The notes under the pieces: generated by a model
What the model saw: only the letters and a program-made list of their open reading frames with translations
Databases searched by the model: none
What the model was told of the DNA's origin: nothing
Translations under genes and position numbers: made by a program
Shown here: in pieces, positions 42,907-52,037 of the stretch
Layout: the number at the start of each line of letters is the position of its first letter
Numbering within the stretch: position 1 is the stretch's first letter
Origin: Clostridium sp.
GTDB taxonomy: Bacteria > Bacillota > Clostridia > Lachnospirales > Lachnospiraceae
Length of the DNA stretch: 64,000 nucleotides
Assembly: GCA_018377235.1 (NCBI GenBank)
Contig: JAGZZT010000001.1
Location: 248,001-312,000, forward strand
Reading direction: 5' to 3'

Positions 42907-43914
42907 TTACTCCCAGGGAAGAAGACTGTTTTCAATTCTTTTATCCCGCAGCATAAGATCGCCTACTGCGTCTTTGGCAGGCTTTCCTTCAAACAGTACC
43001 TGATTAATCTGTTCTACAATGGGCATATCCTCTCCGTAGGCTTCTGCCAGTGCCTTGGCAGCCTTGGCAGAATAAACACCTTCCACCACCATCTGGACTT
43101 CCTTCATCGCCTCGTCCATGGTATAACCCTTTCCAATGAGAATTCCAGCCCTGCGGTTTCGGCTGTGCATACTGGCGCAGGTTACGATTAAATCTCCGAT
43201 TCCGGAAAGCCCTACAAAGGTCTGTTCCTTTCCTCCCATCTTCATGCCCAGGCGGGTAATTTCAGCAATTCCCCTGGTGATCAGAGCAGCCTTCGTGTTA
43301 TCCCCATAACCTAGTCCATCGGCAATTCCAGCTGCCAGGGCGATCACGTTTTTAAGCGCAGCTCCCACCTCAATCCCAAGCATATCGGGGCTTGTATAGA
43401 CGCGGAACACCGGACTCATAAAAACAGACTGAAGATATTCGGCGGTCTCCCTTCTGTGAGCGCCTACCACACAGGTAGTAGGAAGTCCGCGGCTTACCTC
43501 CTCCGCATGACTGGGACCGGAAAGAATCGCAGTCTCTGCATCAGGAAGTTCCTCCTCGATCACCTGGGACAGCGTCTTTAGCGTGTCTTCCTCAATTCCC
43601 TTGGCCACGTCCACTACCAGCTGACCCTTTTTCAGGAAAGGCTTCATCCTGGCTGCTGTGGAACGCACAAAAACAGAAGGAACCGCCATAATCAGCACAT
43701 CCTTCTCCCTCATAGCCTCCTCAAGATCAGCAGTGAGAAAAATCTCTTCCGGGATGACAATTTCCGGCAGATTTCTGTGACGGCGAGTTCGTTCCATCTC
43801 CTCTATCTCCTCCGGAAGAGCTGACCAGATCTCTGTCTGGTGTCCGTTATTATGTAACAGTACAGCTAAAGCTGTCCCCCATGTTCCCGCTCCAATCACG
43901 CCAATTGACGCCAT
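42907..43914 (-). CDS. gpsA: Glycerol-3-phosphate dehydrogenase [NAD(P)+]
   Basis: Reduces dihydroxyacetone phosphate to glycerol-3-phosphate for phospholipid synthesis. At 335 aa it has IGVIGAGTWGTALAVLLHNN at the N-terminus for NAD(P) binding, LSGPSHAEEVSRGLPT, and the substrate block EVGAALKNVIALAAGIADGL followed by GDNTKAALITRGIAEITRLG. It ends the DUF512-der-plsY-gpsA operon. Its product is the direct acceptor for PlsY, encoded just upstream. Confidence 0.97.
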   Translation of the reverse strand: MASIGVIGAGTWGTALAVLLHNNGHQTEIWSALPEEIEEMERTRRHRNLPEIVIPEEIFLTADLEEAMREKDVLIMAVPSVFVRSTAARMKPFLKKGQLVVDVAKGIEEDTLKTLSQVIEEELPDAETAILSGPSHAEEVSRGLPTTCVVGAHRRETAEYLQSVFMSPVFRVYTSPDMLGIEVGAALKNVIALAAGIADGLGYGDNTKAALITRGIAEITRLGMKMGGKEQTFVGLSGIGDLIVTCASMHSRNRRAGILIGKGYTMDEAMKEVQMVVEGVYSAKAAKALAEAYGEDMPIVEQINQVLFEGKPAKDAVGDLMLRDKRIENSLLPWE

Positions 43915-43945
43915 GATTCTACCTCCTCATTTCTATCAGTCTTAT

Positions 43946-44623
43946 CTATTCTGTGCCGTGAGAATCTGTTTCCTGGGAGTTTTTTTTCTTCGCTCCCAGC
44001 TTATTTTCCGTGCCTGAAAGCAGGCGCTTAATATTCGCTCTGTGCCGCCAGATGGCCATAAAGGTCAGAAACGCTCCCAAAATGCAGAATTCCGGGAAAC
44101 AAGCCTCCGTCACCTGATAGCTTCCCTGGCTTCCGAAGAAAATCAGCTCTGCCAAAAATACAAGCGAAACCAGAATGGAACCTAATGACACATATCTGGT
44201 AATTCCCACCGCCAGGCCAAACACCAGCATGCAGCTGACCATCATCCGAAGATCCATAGTGCTCAGAATTCCGGCCAGGCAGGCGATTCCCTTTCCTCCG
44301 CGAAAGTGCAGATAGAATGGAAAATTGTGTCCCAAAGTCACGCCTACGCCGGCGTACATGGCCCACAAAGCGCTGTTGGCAGCTCCGTCTCCATGGCCGA
44401 AGAGAAGCTGTGCTGCCCCCATCGCGAACACAGCCTTAAAGAAATCCCCCAAAAATACAATCGCTCCCGCCTTCGTCCCCATGACGCGAAGCACATTGGT
44501 AGAACCTGCATTTCCGCTGCCGTACTGACGGATATCAAGCCCCTTTGACCTTCCGTACAGGTACCCCGACTGAATCAGCCCAAAGGCGTAGCCAATTCCT
44601 AAACAGATAAGCCGTTCCATCAT
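43946..44623 (-). CDS. plsY: Acyl-phosphate:glycerol-3-phosphate acyltransferase PlsY
   Basis: Membrane acyltransferase that makes lysophosphatidic acid from glycerol-3-phosphate. The 225-aa protein has about five transmembrane segments. Motif 1 is GLDIRQYGSGNAGSTNVLRV (about 29-48). Motif 2 is LHFRGGKGIACLAG (about 104). It has a charged Lys/Gln-rich tail. Immediately downstream of der and upstream of gpsA, an arrangement common in Firmicutes. Confidence 0.95.
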   Translation of the reverse strand: MMERLICLGIGYAFGLIQSGYLYGRSKGLDIRQYGSGNAGSTNVLRVMGTKAGAIVFLGDFFKAVFAMGAAQLLFGHGDGAANSALWAMYAGVGVTLGHNFPFYLHFRGGKGIACLAGILSTMDLRMMVSCMLVFGLAVGITRYVSLGSILVSLVFLAELIFFGSQGSYQVTEACFPEFCILGAFLTFMAIWRHRANIKRLLSGTENKLGAKKKNSQETDSHGTE

Positions 44624-44626
44624 CTC

Positions 44627-45961
44627 CTACTGCTCCTTTCCCTTCCTCTCACGGATAATAAACTTAAGCGCCGTTCCCCTGAATCCGAACGCATCCCGGA
44701 TCCGGTTCTCCAGATATCTGGTATAGGAGAAGTGCATCAGTTCCTTGTCATTAACAAAGATTACAAAGGTCGGCGGCTTCACTGCCACCTGAGTCATGTA
44801 GTAGAGCTTCAGTCTCTTTCCCTTGTCTGACGGCGGCTGCTGCAAAGCTACTGCCTCTGTCATAATTTCGTTTAAAACTCCAGTCTGAATACGCATGGTC
44901 TGGTTTTCTCTTACCATGTCAATCAGATCATAAAGCTTATTTAATCTCTGTCCTGTCTGGGCAGACACAAACACATACTCTGCATATGGTATGAAGGAGA
45001 GAATCGTTTTGATCTTATTAGTATACTCATAAATGGTTTTGTCATTTTTCTCGATGGCATCCCACTTATTGACTACAACGATAATTCCCTTTCCTCTGTC
45101 ATGGGCGATTCCGGCAATCTTAGCATCCTGCTCTGTCACTCCTTCAGACGCATCGATTACCACCAGCACCACATCGGCTCTCTCCACGGCAGTTACGGTA
45201 CGAATAATGCTGTATCGCTCCAGCTCTTCCTTAATCTTGCTCTTTCTGCGAAGGCCTGCTGTATCGATAAATACATACTCCGTTCCATTGTGTACAATTT
45301 CCGTATCTACAGCATCCCTGGTGGTTCCTGCCACATCGGACACAATCACCCTGTTTTCTCCCAGAAGCTTGTTGATAATGGAAGATTTTCCTACATTCGG
45401 TTTCCCTACAATGGCAATTCTGGGTCTGTCATCTTCTTCCTCTTCCCCATCCTGATCCGGGAAGTGGGCGATAACGGCATCTAACAGTTCTCCCAGTCCC
45501 AGACGGGAGGTGGCTGAAATCGGAATTGGGTCTCCGATTCCAAGGTTATAGAACTCATAGACATCATTTCCAAACTTTGTGAAACTGTCCACCTTATTCA
45601 CTGCCAGAACTACCGGTTTTCTGGACTTTCTAAGCATGTCAGCCACCTTTGAGTCTGAGTCAGTCATTCCCTGGCGTACATCCACAATAAAAATAATCAC
45701 ATCTGCTGTGGCGATGGCAATCTCTGCCTGCTCTCTCATCTGAGCCAGAATAATATCCCTGGAATCCGGCTCAATTCCGCCGGTGTCAATCAGAGTAAAG
45801 CTCTTATCCAGCCAGGTTCCGTCGGCATAGATACGATCCCTGGTCACTCCAGGCGTATCCTTTACAATGGAAATCATCTCGCCGGCCAGGACGTTGAACA
45901 GCGTAGATTTTCCTACGTTCGGACGGCCCACCACGGCTACGATTGGTTTCTTTTTGCTCAT
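44627..45961 (-). CDS. der: Ribosome-associated GTPase Der (EngA)
   Basis: 50S ribosome assembly GTPase with tandem G domains, 444 aa. The first P-loop is VVGRPNVGKSTLFNVLAGE (about 9-27), the second IVGKPNVGKSSIINKLLGEN (about 185). The two switch regions, DTPGVTRDRIYADG and SDVAGTTRDAVDTEIVHNG, and two NKVD/NKWD motifs are present. A KH-like C-terminal domain ends with RYLENRIRDAFGFRGTALKF. I chose the second ATG (45961), at proper distance from GGAGG; another ATG two codons earlier is too close. Confidence 0.97.
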   Translation of the reverse strand: MSKKKPIVAVVGRPNVGKSTLFNVLAGEMISIVKDTPGVTRDRIYADGTWLDKSFTLIDTGGIEPDSRDIILAQMREQAEIAIATADVIIFIVDVRQGMTDSDSKVADMLRKSRKPVVLAVNKVDSFTKFGNDVYEFYNLGIGDPIPISATSRLGLGELLDAVIAHFPDQDGEEEEDDRPRIAIVGKPNVGKSSIINKLLGENRVIVSDVAGTTRDAVDTEIVHNGTEYVFIDTAGLRRKSKIKEELERYSIIRTVTAVERADVVLVVIDASEGVTEQDAKIAGIAHDRGKGIIVVVNKWDAIEKNDKTIYEYTNKIKTILSFIPYAEYVFVSAQTGQRLNKLYDLIDMVRENQTMRIQTGVLNEIMTEAVALQQPPSDKGKRLKLYYMTQVAVKPPTFVIFVNDKELMHFSYTRYLENRIRDAFGFRGTALKFIIRERKGKEQ

Positions 45962-46031
45962 ATTCATTCCTCCATTAAAAGGCAGTGTGCTGAAATCTCA
46001 GAACCCTGTCCCATATTTTCCTTCAAGCCCT

Positions 46032-47429
46032 TTAGCCGGACTGCTGCATTCCTTCTAAAGAGTCTAACTCATACGGCCCGTGTTCCGGTATATCCCTCCT
46101 GTCCTCCACAGGATAGAGCACCGCCTCCACAAAGTCGCGTCCGCTTGATTTTACAATATTCACTGGTACTTGTAAAGCGTTTTGTACGTCAGCTCTGGTC
46201 AAATCATCCAGGAAAACCTCCTCCCCGCTTCTGAACATGGCCTCAGGAAGAAGGAGACGTTTTCCCAGCTCTTTTCCCTTCAGCTGGGCAATCAAGTCCC
46301 TGGCGGTGATCAGCCCTGCCACTGTAATCAGTTCTCCGAAAAAGTCATTTCGGATGGGATACACATGGATTTTTCTGCCTGGAAAACGCCTGCTTATCTC
46401 CGCTGCATACTCTTTAATATAAGGATAGGGAAGCATTCCTGTAGCAATAGAAATCTCCTCTTCCGCCTCCTTGTCCTCCTGCTCTGTTTTCAGAGTATTT
46501 AAAGCCTCGTTTACCTCCTCCGTCATCAGGCGTATCATGCCCACTCCATTTTCCAGCTGAATGTAGCCGTCGTACCGCTCCGCCTCAGGGAGAGTACGTC
46601 CCGCCTGCATATAAAACTCATCGCTGGCATGGATAAAGTGAATTCCGTGTTCTGCATAAATTTTTTTCTGCCAGCTCTCAATCAAATCAATGGCCTCGCC
46701 GCACTCCTCTGCTGTAAAAGGTTCCAGGGGATACAGGCCTTCCCTGTATTTTGACAGTCCCACCGGAACCACAGACACGCTCTGCATATAGGGAATATAC
46801 TTTGTCAGCTCCTGAATGGAAAAATTCAGCTCCTCTTTGTCATTCACTCCTTTGCAGAGGACAATCTGGCCGTTCATGGGGATCTGAGCCTCGTACAGCC
46901 GATCCAGCTTCTTTAACGCCTCCCCTGCAAACCGGTTGTTCAGCATCCTGCACCGAAGCTCCGGGTTCATGGTCTGGACAGAAATGTTAATAGGAGCCAG
47001 ATGAAACTTGATAATCCGTTCAAAATCCTTATCCTTCATATTGGTCAAAGTAATATAATTTCCCTGAAGGAAGGACAGTCTGGAATCATCGTCCTTAAAA
47101 TAGAGGGTTTCTCTCATCCCCGGCGGCATCTGGTCAATAAAGCAAAAGATACATTTATTATGGCAGGAACGGTACTCGCTCATCAGGCCGTTTTCAAAAT
47201 TCAGCCCCAGATCCTCATAATTGTTTTCAATATCCAGCTCCCATTCCTCGCCGTCCGCCTTTCGCACCACCATAGTGATAGACTCGCTGTTCACCATATA
47301 CTCATAGTCAAAAATATCCTCTATCTCCTCCCCGTCTATGGTGAGCACCGCGTCTCCAGCCTCCAGCTCCAGTTCCTCTGCGATGGAACCTGGATCCACG
47401 GATTTAATGATATGACCTTTTTTCTTCAT
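46032..47429 (-). CDS. DUF512 radical-SAM protein with PDZ domain
   Basis: A 465-aa protein of unknown function. A PDZ-like domain at residues 1-55 (IIKSVDPGSIAEELELEAGD) leads into a radical-SAM region with CHNKCIFCFIDQMPPGMRET (CxxxCxxC, about 88-95). The DUF512 domain forms the C-terminal half, including ISIATGMLPYPYIKEYAAEI and TVAGLITARDLIAQLKG. The gene sits directly upstream of der, which is its usual place in Firmicutes. The ribosome binding site is weak (AAAGG). Confidence 0.9.
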   Translation of the reverse strand: MKKKGHIIKSVDPGSIAEELELEAGDAVLTIDGEEIEDIFDYEYMVNSESITMVVRKADGEEWELDIENNYEDLGLNFENGLMSEYRSCHNKCIFCFIDQMPPGMRETLYFKDDDSRLSFLQGNYITLTNMKDKDFERIIKFHLAPINISVQTMNPELRCRMLNNRFAGEALKKLDRLYEAQIPMNGQIVLCKGVNDKEELNFSIQELTKYIPYMQSVSVVPVGLSKYREGLYPLEPFTAEECGEAIDLIESWQKKIYAEHGIHFIHASDEFYMQAGRTLPEAERYDGYIQLENGVGMIRLMTEEVNEALNTLKTEQEDKEAEEEISIATGMLPYPYIKEYAAEISRRFPGRKIHVYPIRNDFFGELITVAGLITARDLIAQLKGKELGKRLLLPEAMFRSGEEVFLDDLTRADVQNALQVPVNIVKSSGRDFVEAVLYPVEDRRDIPEHGPYELDSLEGMQQSG

Positions 47430-47499
47430 GGTCTGTGTCTGCCTTTCTATTTTTCTGAAATCCGGCGTTCTGATTCCGCCTTCGTCTTACACTTCTTTT

Positions 47500-47528
47500 A
47501 TCATATCAACATTAGATGCGTTTGTAAA
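47500..47528 (-). promoter_or_regulatory. Sigma-A promoter of the DUF512-der-plsY-gpsA operon
   Basis: The minus strand has TTTACA (47523-47528), a 17-nt spacer and TATGAT (47500-47505), about 65 nt upstream of the DUF512 start. It diverges from the prs promoter in the same gap. Confidence 0.75.
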
Positions 47529-47585
47529 GAACTGGTCGCAGGGTTGTCTTTTTCAGGGATTTTCAGGGAATTTCGGCATTTACTA

Positions 47586-47615
47586 TTGACGGTTCCTGTC
47601 TAAAAATGGTATAAA
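47586..47615 (+). promoter_or_regulatory. Sigma-A promoter of prs
   Basis: TTGACG (47586-47591), an 18-nt spacer and TATAAA (47610-47615) lie about 50 nt upstream of the start codon. Confidence 0.7.
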
Positions 47616-47671
47616 AATGGTGCAAAGACTGCTGACAGGACATCCCTGTCTGATAAATGGAGGAATTTTCT

Positions 47672-48859
47672 ATGTCGAACGACTATGTATTTAAGGACCG
47701 TCTTCCAGTAGCGCCTTTAAAAATTGCCGCCCTGGAAAGCTGCCGCGATCTGGCTGCCAAGGTCAACGAACACATCATTAACTTTCGCCGCAACGACGCT
47801 GAGGAGCTTGCAAAGCGTCAGGAAAATCTTCAGTTCCGCGGTTATGACGCTGATTCTTATCTGTTAAACTGTTCCTGCTCCCGTTTTGGAAGCGGCGAGG
47901 CCAAGGGCGCTGTTCATGAGTCTGTCCGCGGAACCGATATCTACGCTATGGTAGATGTGACAAACCACAGCCTGACCTACAACATCAGCGGATTTACAAA
48001 CCACATGTCTCCGGACGATCATTTCCAGGATTTAAAGAGAATTATCGGAGCCACTGCCTCTACTGCACACCGCGTCAACGTGGTAATGCCTTTCTTATAC
48101 GAGGGAAGACAGCATAAGAGAACATCCAGAGAGTCCTTAGACTGCGCTATGATGTTAGAAGAGCTGGTAAACATGGGAGTAGAAAACTTCATCACTTTTG
48201 ACGCCCACGATCCGAGAGTGCAGAACGCTATCCCGTTAAACGGCTTTGACAACTTCATGCCTACCTACCAGTTCGTAAAGGCAATCTTTAAGCACGATAA
48301 AACCTTAAAGATTGACAAGGATCATCTGATGGTAATCAGCCCGGATGAGGGAGCTATGAACCGCGCCGTTTACCTTGCCAACAACTTAGGTGTAGATATG
48401 GGTATGTTCTATAAACGCAGGGACTACTCACAGGTAGTCAACGGAAGAAACCCAATCGTTGCCCATGAATTCTTGGGTTCCTCTGTAGAGGGAAAGACGG
48501 TTCTCATCATTGATGACATGATTTCCTCCGGCGAGAGCATGCTGGATACAGCCAAGGCCTTAAAAGACAGGAAGGCAGCCAAGGTTATCATCTGCTGTAC
48601 CTTTGGTCTGTTTACAAATGGTCTGGAGAAGTTTGATGACTTCTACAACAAGGGCTACATTGACTGCGTTATTACTACAAACTTAAATTACAGGACGCCG
48701 GAACTGTTAAAGCGCGGCTGGTATGTGGAGGCTGATATGAGCAAATTTATCGCAGCCATTATTAACTCCTTAAACCACAACGCTTCCCTGGAGAATGCGC
48801 TGACCTCTTCTGAGAAGATCCAGCAGCAGATCAGAAGATACAACGAGGCAAACCGATAG
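47672..48859 (+). CDS. prs: Ribose-phosphate pyrophosphokinase (extended form)
   Basis: Makes PRPP from ribose-5-phosphate and ATP for nucleotide, His and Trp synthesis. At 395 aa it is about 80 residues longer than the standard enzyme. The core is clear: FTNHMSPDDHFQDLKRIIGA, VNVVMPFLYEGRQHKRTSRE, FITFDAHDPRVQNAIPLNGF and the PRPP loop VLIIDDMISSGESMLDTAKA (about 285). Extra length is in the N-terminal 60 residues and the C-terminal tail. GGAGG is eight nt before the ATG at 47672. An open frame from 47657 is only upstream read-through. Confidence 0.92.
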   Translation: MSNDYVFKDRLPVAPLKIAALESCRDLAAKVNEHIINFRRNDAEELAKRQENLQFRGYDADSYLLNCSCSRFGSGEAKGAVHESVRGTDIYAMVDVTNHSLTYNISGFTNHMSPDDHFQDLKRIIGATASTAHRVNVVMPFLYEGRQHKRTSRESLDCAMMLEELVNMGVENFITFDAHDPRVQNAIPLNGFDNFMPTYQFVKAIFKHDKTLKIDKDHLMVISPDEGAMNRAVYLANNLGVDMGMFYKRRDYSQVVNGRNPIVAHEFLGSSVEGKTVLIIDDMISSGESMLDTAKALKDRKAAKVIICCTFGLFTNGLEKFDDFYNKGYIDCVITTNLNYRTPELLKRGWYVEADMSKFIAAIINSLNHNASLENALTSSEKIQQQIRRYNEANR

Positions 48860-48886
48860 GAATCGCCATTTATCAGATTTATTCAT

Positions 48887-48936
48887 AAAAAGACAGTTTT
48901 TTGTTTCGTCAAAGTCACAAAAAACTGTCTTTTTTC
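48887..48936 (+). terminator. Terminator of prs
   Basis: AAAAGACAGTTTTTTGT pairs with ACAAAAAACTGTCTTTT over 17 bp, followed by TTCTTTTTC. It begins about 28 nt after the stop codon. Confidence 0.9.
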
Positions 48937-48959
48937 TTTTTCACAGAATCGCAGCAACA

Positions 48960-49922
48960 CTAAATTTCAAATTTAAGTGTTCTTCCTATAACTGCGCATC
49001 TGGCGCCGCTTCCATGTCCAATCTCTTCCGTGACGGCGATGGGAAGGGTGCTGGCAAAGGATCGCACCAGTTCTTTTGTTTTTCTCCCGTCTCCCCTGCG
49101 TTCCATCTCTGTAAACGTGCCCAGAAGGATTCCGTTTATCCGTTCAAACACTCCCATCTGAGACAGCTGGGACAGGCAGGCAGTGAGTTTATCTGCCCCT
49201 CCGCTATTTCCCTCCAGAATCAAAATTTTTCCAGAAAAATCAGGGAGATACGGCGTTCCAGCCAGTTTTAGAAGACATCTGATATTGCCCCCGACAGCCA
49301 CCCCTTCCATAAACGTGCCTTGGAGAAAGTAAACCTTCAAATCTGTCAGAGGACGAATCTGAGCCCAATCCAGTTGCTGGCTGGCTTCTGACGTCCTGCC
49401 CCAAAGCCTGCCCTCCTCCTTCAAAAGCTTAAGAAGACTTTCCAGCTGTTCCCTCCCCTGGGAATGAAGGAGATTCCGAAGCTGGTACAGGCCGCAGGCA
49501 CAGCCGGTTTTTCCATAGACTGCATTCAGTACACAGGTCAGATCGCTGTATCCAAACAGCAGCTTCCCCTGTCCTTTTTGCTTTATGGCTTCATAATCCA
49601 GCCATGGCAGAATCTCATTGGCCATATCTCCCCCCGAAATGTCGAATACAGCGTCCACCGATGGATCGCAATAGTATTCCATCAGTTCTTCCGCTCTATC
49701 CCTGGCGTTCTGTCCTGCCGGGTTCTCCTTTCCAGCAAACAGGTGATTTCCATATACCGTCTCCAGCCCTGCATCCTCAAGAATTGTAAGAAGCCGTAAA
49801 AAGGCCGGGCGAAAAGACTCTGCCATACCATTTGAACAGCTTACCAGGGCAATTCTTGTACAGATTTTTCTGTCCAGCCTGCTGCTTTGGCTGTCTTCTA
49901 TGTTATTTTTTCCTTCTGCCAT
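48960..49922 (-). CDS. S66-family peptidase (LD-carboxypeptidase / MccF-like)
   Basis: A 320-aa serine peptidase. Members cleave L,D-bonds in murein tetrapeptides or detoxify microcin-type aminoacyl nucleotides. VFDISGGDMANEILPWLDY (about 95) precedes LLFGYSDLTCVLNAVYGKTG, where the Ser of GYSD is the likely nucleophile. GVAVGGNIRCLLKLAGTPYL precedes KILILEGNSGG, which carries the Glu, and EEIGHGSGARCAVIG near 305 carries the His. This completes the Ser-Glu-His set of S66. It converges on prs and shares no operon with recG that I can prove, although recG lies only 40 nt upstream. Confidence 0.9.
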   Translation of the reverse strand: MAEGKNNIEDSQSSRLDRKICTRIALVSCSNGMAESFRPAFLRLLTILEDAGLETVYGNHLFAGKENPAGQNARDRAEELMEYYCDPSVDAVFDISGGDMANEILPWLDYEAIKQKGQGKLLFGYSDLTCVLNAVYGKTGCACGLYQLRNLLHSQGREQLESLLKLLKEEGRLWGRTSEASQQLDWAQIRPLTDLKVYFLQGTFMEGVAVGGNIRCLLKLAGTPYLPDFSGKILILEGNSGGADKLTACLSQLSQMGVFERINGILLGTFTEMERRGDGRKTKELVRSFASTLPIAVTEEIGHGSGARCAVIGRTLKFEI

Positions 49923-49961
49923 CTGTCTCTGCCTCCTTATTTTCTCTCATTCTTCTTCAGG

Positions 49962-52016
49962 TTACAGATTCAGTCTGCTGTAGCTTTTCTCCAGATAAGC
50001 TTCCAGCTTCTTTTTAAGCTCGCGGTTCTCCTCCTGTTCAAGAGCCGGATCCTGGTCTAAAATCTGGCTGACCTCTTCTGACACCTTTTTCAAAAGGTCT
50101 GCGTCTGTGAAGATATCGGCCAGCTTGAATTCCAGTTCTCCGCTCTGCCGGATCCCAAAAATATCACCTGGACCGCGCAGTTTTAAATCTTCAGAAGCAA
50201 TATAAAATCCATCGTTGGAATGGTTCAGAATTTCCAGACGTTTCTGGATATCTCCATCAGAGGAGGCATTCACCATAATGCAGTAAGACTGTTCTTTTCC
50301 ACGGCCCACACGGCCCCTGAGCTGGTGAAGCTGTGCCAGACCGAACCGTTCTGCATTCTCAATCATCATCACAGTCGCATTTGGGACGTTAATTCCCACC
50401 TCGATCACTGTAGTGGACACAAGTACATGAATACTGCCGGCTGCAAAAGCCTCCATCAGCTCATTTTTCTCCTTAGGCTTCATCTTTCCGTGAAGATATT
50501 CTACACGAATCGTATCCGGCAGATTCTGGCGAAGGGTATCTGTATAGTCAATGACATTTTCCGCTTCAATCATCTCACTGGCCTCCACCATAGGGCAGAT
50601 CACATAGGCCTGGCGTCCTGCCTTCACCTCCCGCTCAATAAAACGGTAGGCGTTCTCTCTGTAATCTGTCCCCACCACGCAGTTTTTGATGGGCTTTCTG
50701 TTAGCTGGAAGTTCGTCAATCACAGAAATATCCAGATCTCCATATAGAATAATAGCAAGGGTTCTGGGAATCGGCGTGGCGCTCATCACCAGCACATGAG
50801 GCTCCTGCCCCTTATTTCCCAGCATCTCTCTCTGGCTGACGCCAAAACGATGCTGCTCGTCTGTAATGACAAGAGCCAGCTTATCATAAACTACTTTCTC
50901 CTGAATCAGAGCATGCGTTCCCACAATAATATCCGCCTCATGGTTTTCTATCTGTCTGTAGGCCAGACGCTTCTCTTTAGCTGTCATGGAGCCTGTCAGC
51001 AAAACTGCCTTTTTCTCTATTCCATTAGCCGCAAACAGCTCCTCTATCGATTCCAGATGCTGCCTTGCCAGCACCTCCGTGGGTACCATAAGCGCTCCCT
51101 GAAAGCCATTCTCCGCTGCCTGGAGAAGGGCCAGAACCGCGATAATCGTCTTTCCGGATCCTACATCTCCCTGAATCAGACGGTTCATCACCTGACCGCT
51201 GGACAGGTCTGCACAGACCTCCTGTAAAACCCTCTCCTGAGCTCCTGTAAGGGAATAAGGCAGAGAAGCCTTAAGCCTCTCTGCCTCCTGACTCAGTTTC
51301 ATCACATAAGAACTCTTCACATCCGCCTTTTTTTCTTTTAACAGACGCACAGAAATCAGAAACATGAAAAATTCATCGAAAACCAGCCGTTTTCTCGAAA
51401 AAAGCAGTTCTGTCTCATCTCCCGGAAAATGAATATGCTCCAGAGCAAAATTATACTCTGCCAGCTCATACTTCTCGCGAAGAGGTTCCGGAAGAAAGTC
51501 CTTTTCCATCCTTCTGTTTTTAAGCGCCTCTGCCACTGCCTTGGTGATCGTCTTATTTCCAAGGCCCTTCGTCTGTCCATAGACCGGCTGCATAGAGTGA
51601 ACCAGCTCCTGATATTTTTCCGGACGATAAATTTCAGGCTGTTCCATGACAAGCCGTCCCCGCTTTTTCATAACCTTTCCACGGAAAACAAAACGCTCCC
51701 CGGCCTTCAAGGTCCTTCTGAGAAAGGGCATATTATACCAATTCAGCTGTATCGTTCCACTCTCATCCCTCAGATGTGCCATCACTACCTGCAGGCGGTT
51801 AAAGCGTACCACGTCCGCAGTTTTTGTCAGAGTCCCCTCCACTGCGGCCATGGTATCCGGCTGAAGTTCTCCTGCCGGCTGCGGCTCCCGGAAAGCATCA
51901 TACCCCCTGGGATAGTAATGAAGCAGCTCCTCCACCGTATCAACTCCAAGCTTTGAAAACAGCCTGGCGGTTTTATCGCCCACTCCCTTCACTGATGTCA
52001 GCGGCTGCTGTTCCAT
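49962..52016 (-). CDS. recG: ATP-dependent DNA helicase RecG
   Basis: Remodels stalled replication forks and Holliday junctions. At 684 aa it has the wedge/OB domain first (about 1-240, starting QPLTSVKGVGDKTARLFSKL). Walker A is QGDVGSGKTIIAVLALLQAA near 285 and the DEQH box ITDEQHRFGVSQREMLGNKG near 385. The QxxGRxGR box is QLRGRVGRGKEQSY near 575. The C-terminal TRG region has LRGPGDIFGIRQSGELEF. It lies 21 nt downstream of the DAK2 gene, in the common yloU-yloV-recG arrangement. Confidence 0.97.
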   Translation of the reverse strand: MEQQPLTSVKGVGDKTARLFSKLGVDTVEELLHYYPRGYDAFREPQPAGELQPDTMAAVEGTLTKTADVVRFNRLQVVMAHLRDESGTIQLNWYNMPFLRRTLKAGERFVFRGKVMKKRGRLVMEQPEIYRPEKYQELVHSMQPVYGQTKGLGNKTITKAVAEALKNRRMEKDFLPEPLREKYELAEYNFALEHIHFPGDETELLFSRKRLVFDEFFMFLISVRLLKEKKADVKSSYVMKLSQEAERLKASLPYSLTGAQERVLQEVCADLSSGQVMNRLIQGDVGSGKTIIAVLALLQAAENGFQGALMVPTEVLARQHLESIEELFAANGIEKKAVLLTGSMTAKEKRLAYRQIENHEADIIVGTHALIQEKVVYDKLALVITDEQHRFGVSQREMLGNKGQEPHVLVMSATPIPRTLAIILYGDLDISVIDELPANRKPIKNCVVGTDYRENAYRFIEREVKAGRQAYVICPMVEASEMIEAENVIDYTDTLRQNLPDTIRVEYLHGKMKPKEKNELMEAFAAGSIHVLVSTTVIEVGINVPNATVMMIENAERFGLAQLHQLRGRVGRGKEQSYCIMVNASSDGDIQKRLEILNHSNDGFYIASEDLKLRGPGDIFGIRQSGELEFKLADIFTDADLLKKVSEEVSQILDQDPALEQEENRELKKKLEAYLEKSYSRLNL

Positions 52017-52037
52017 ACCCTCTCCTCCTGTTTCTTC

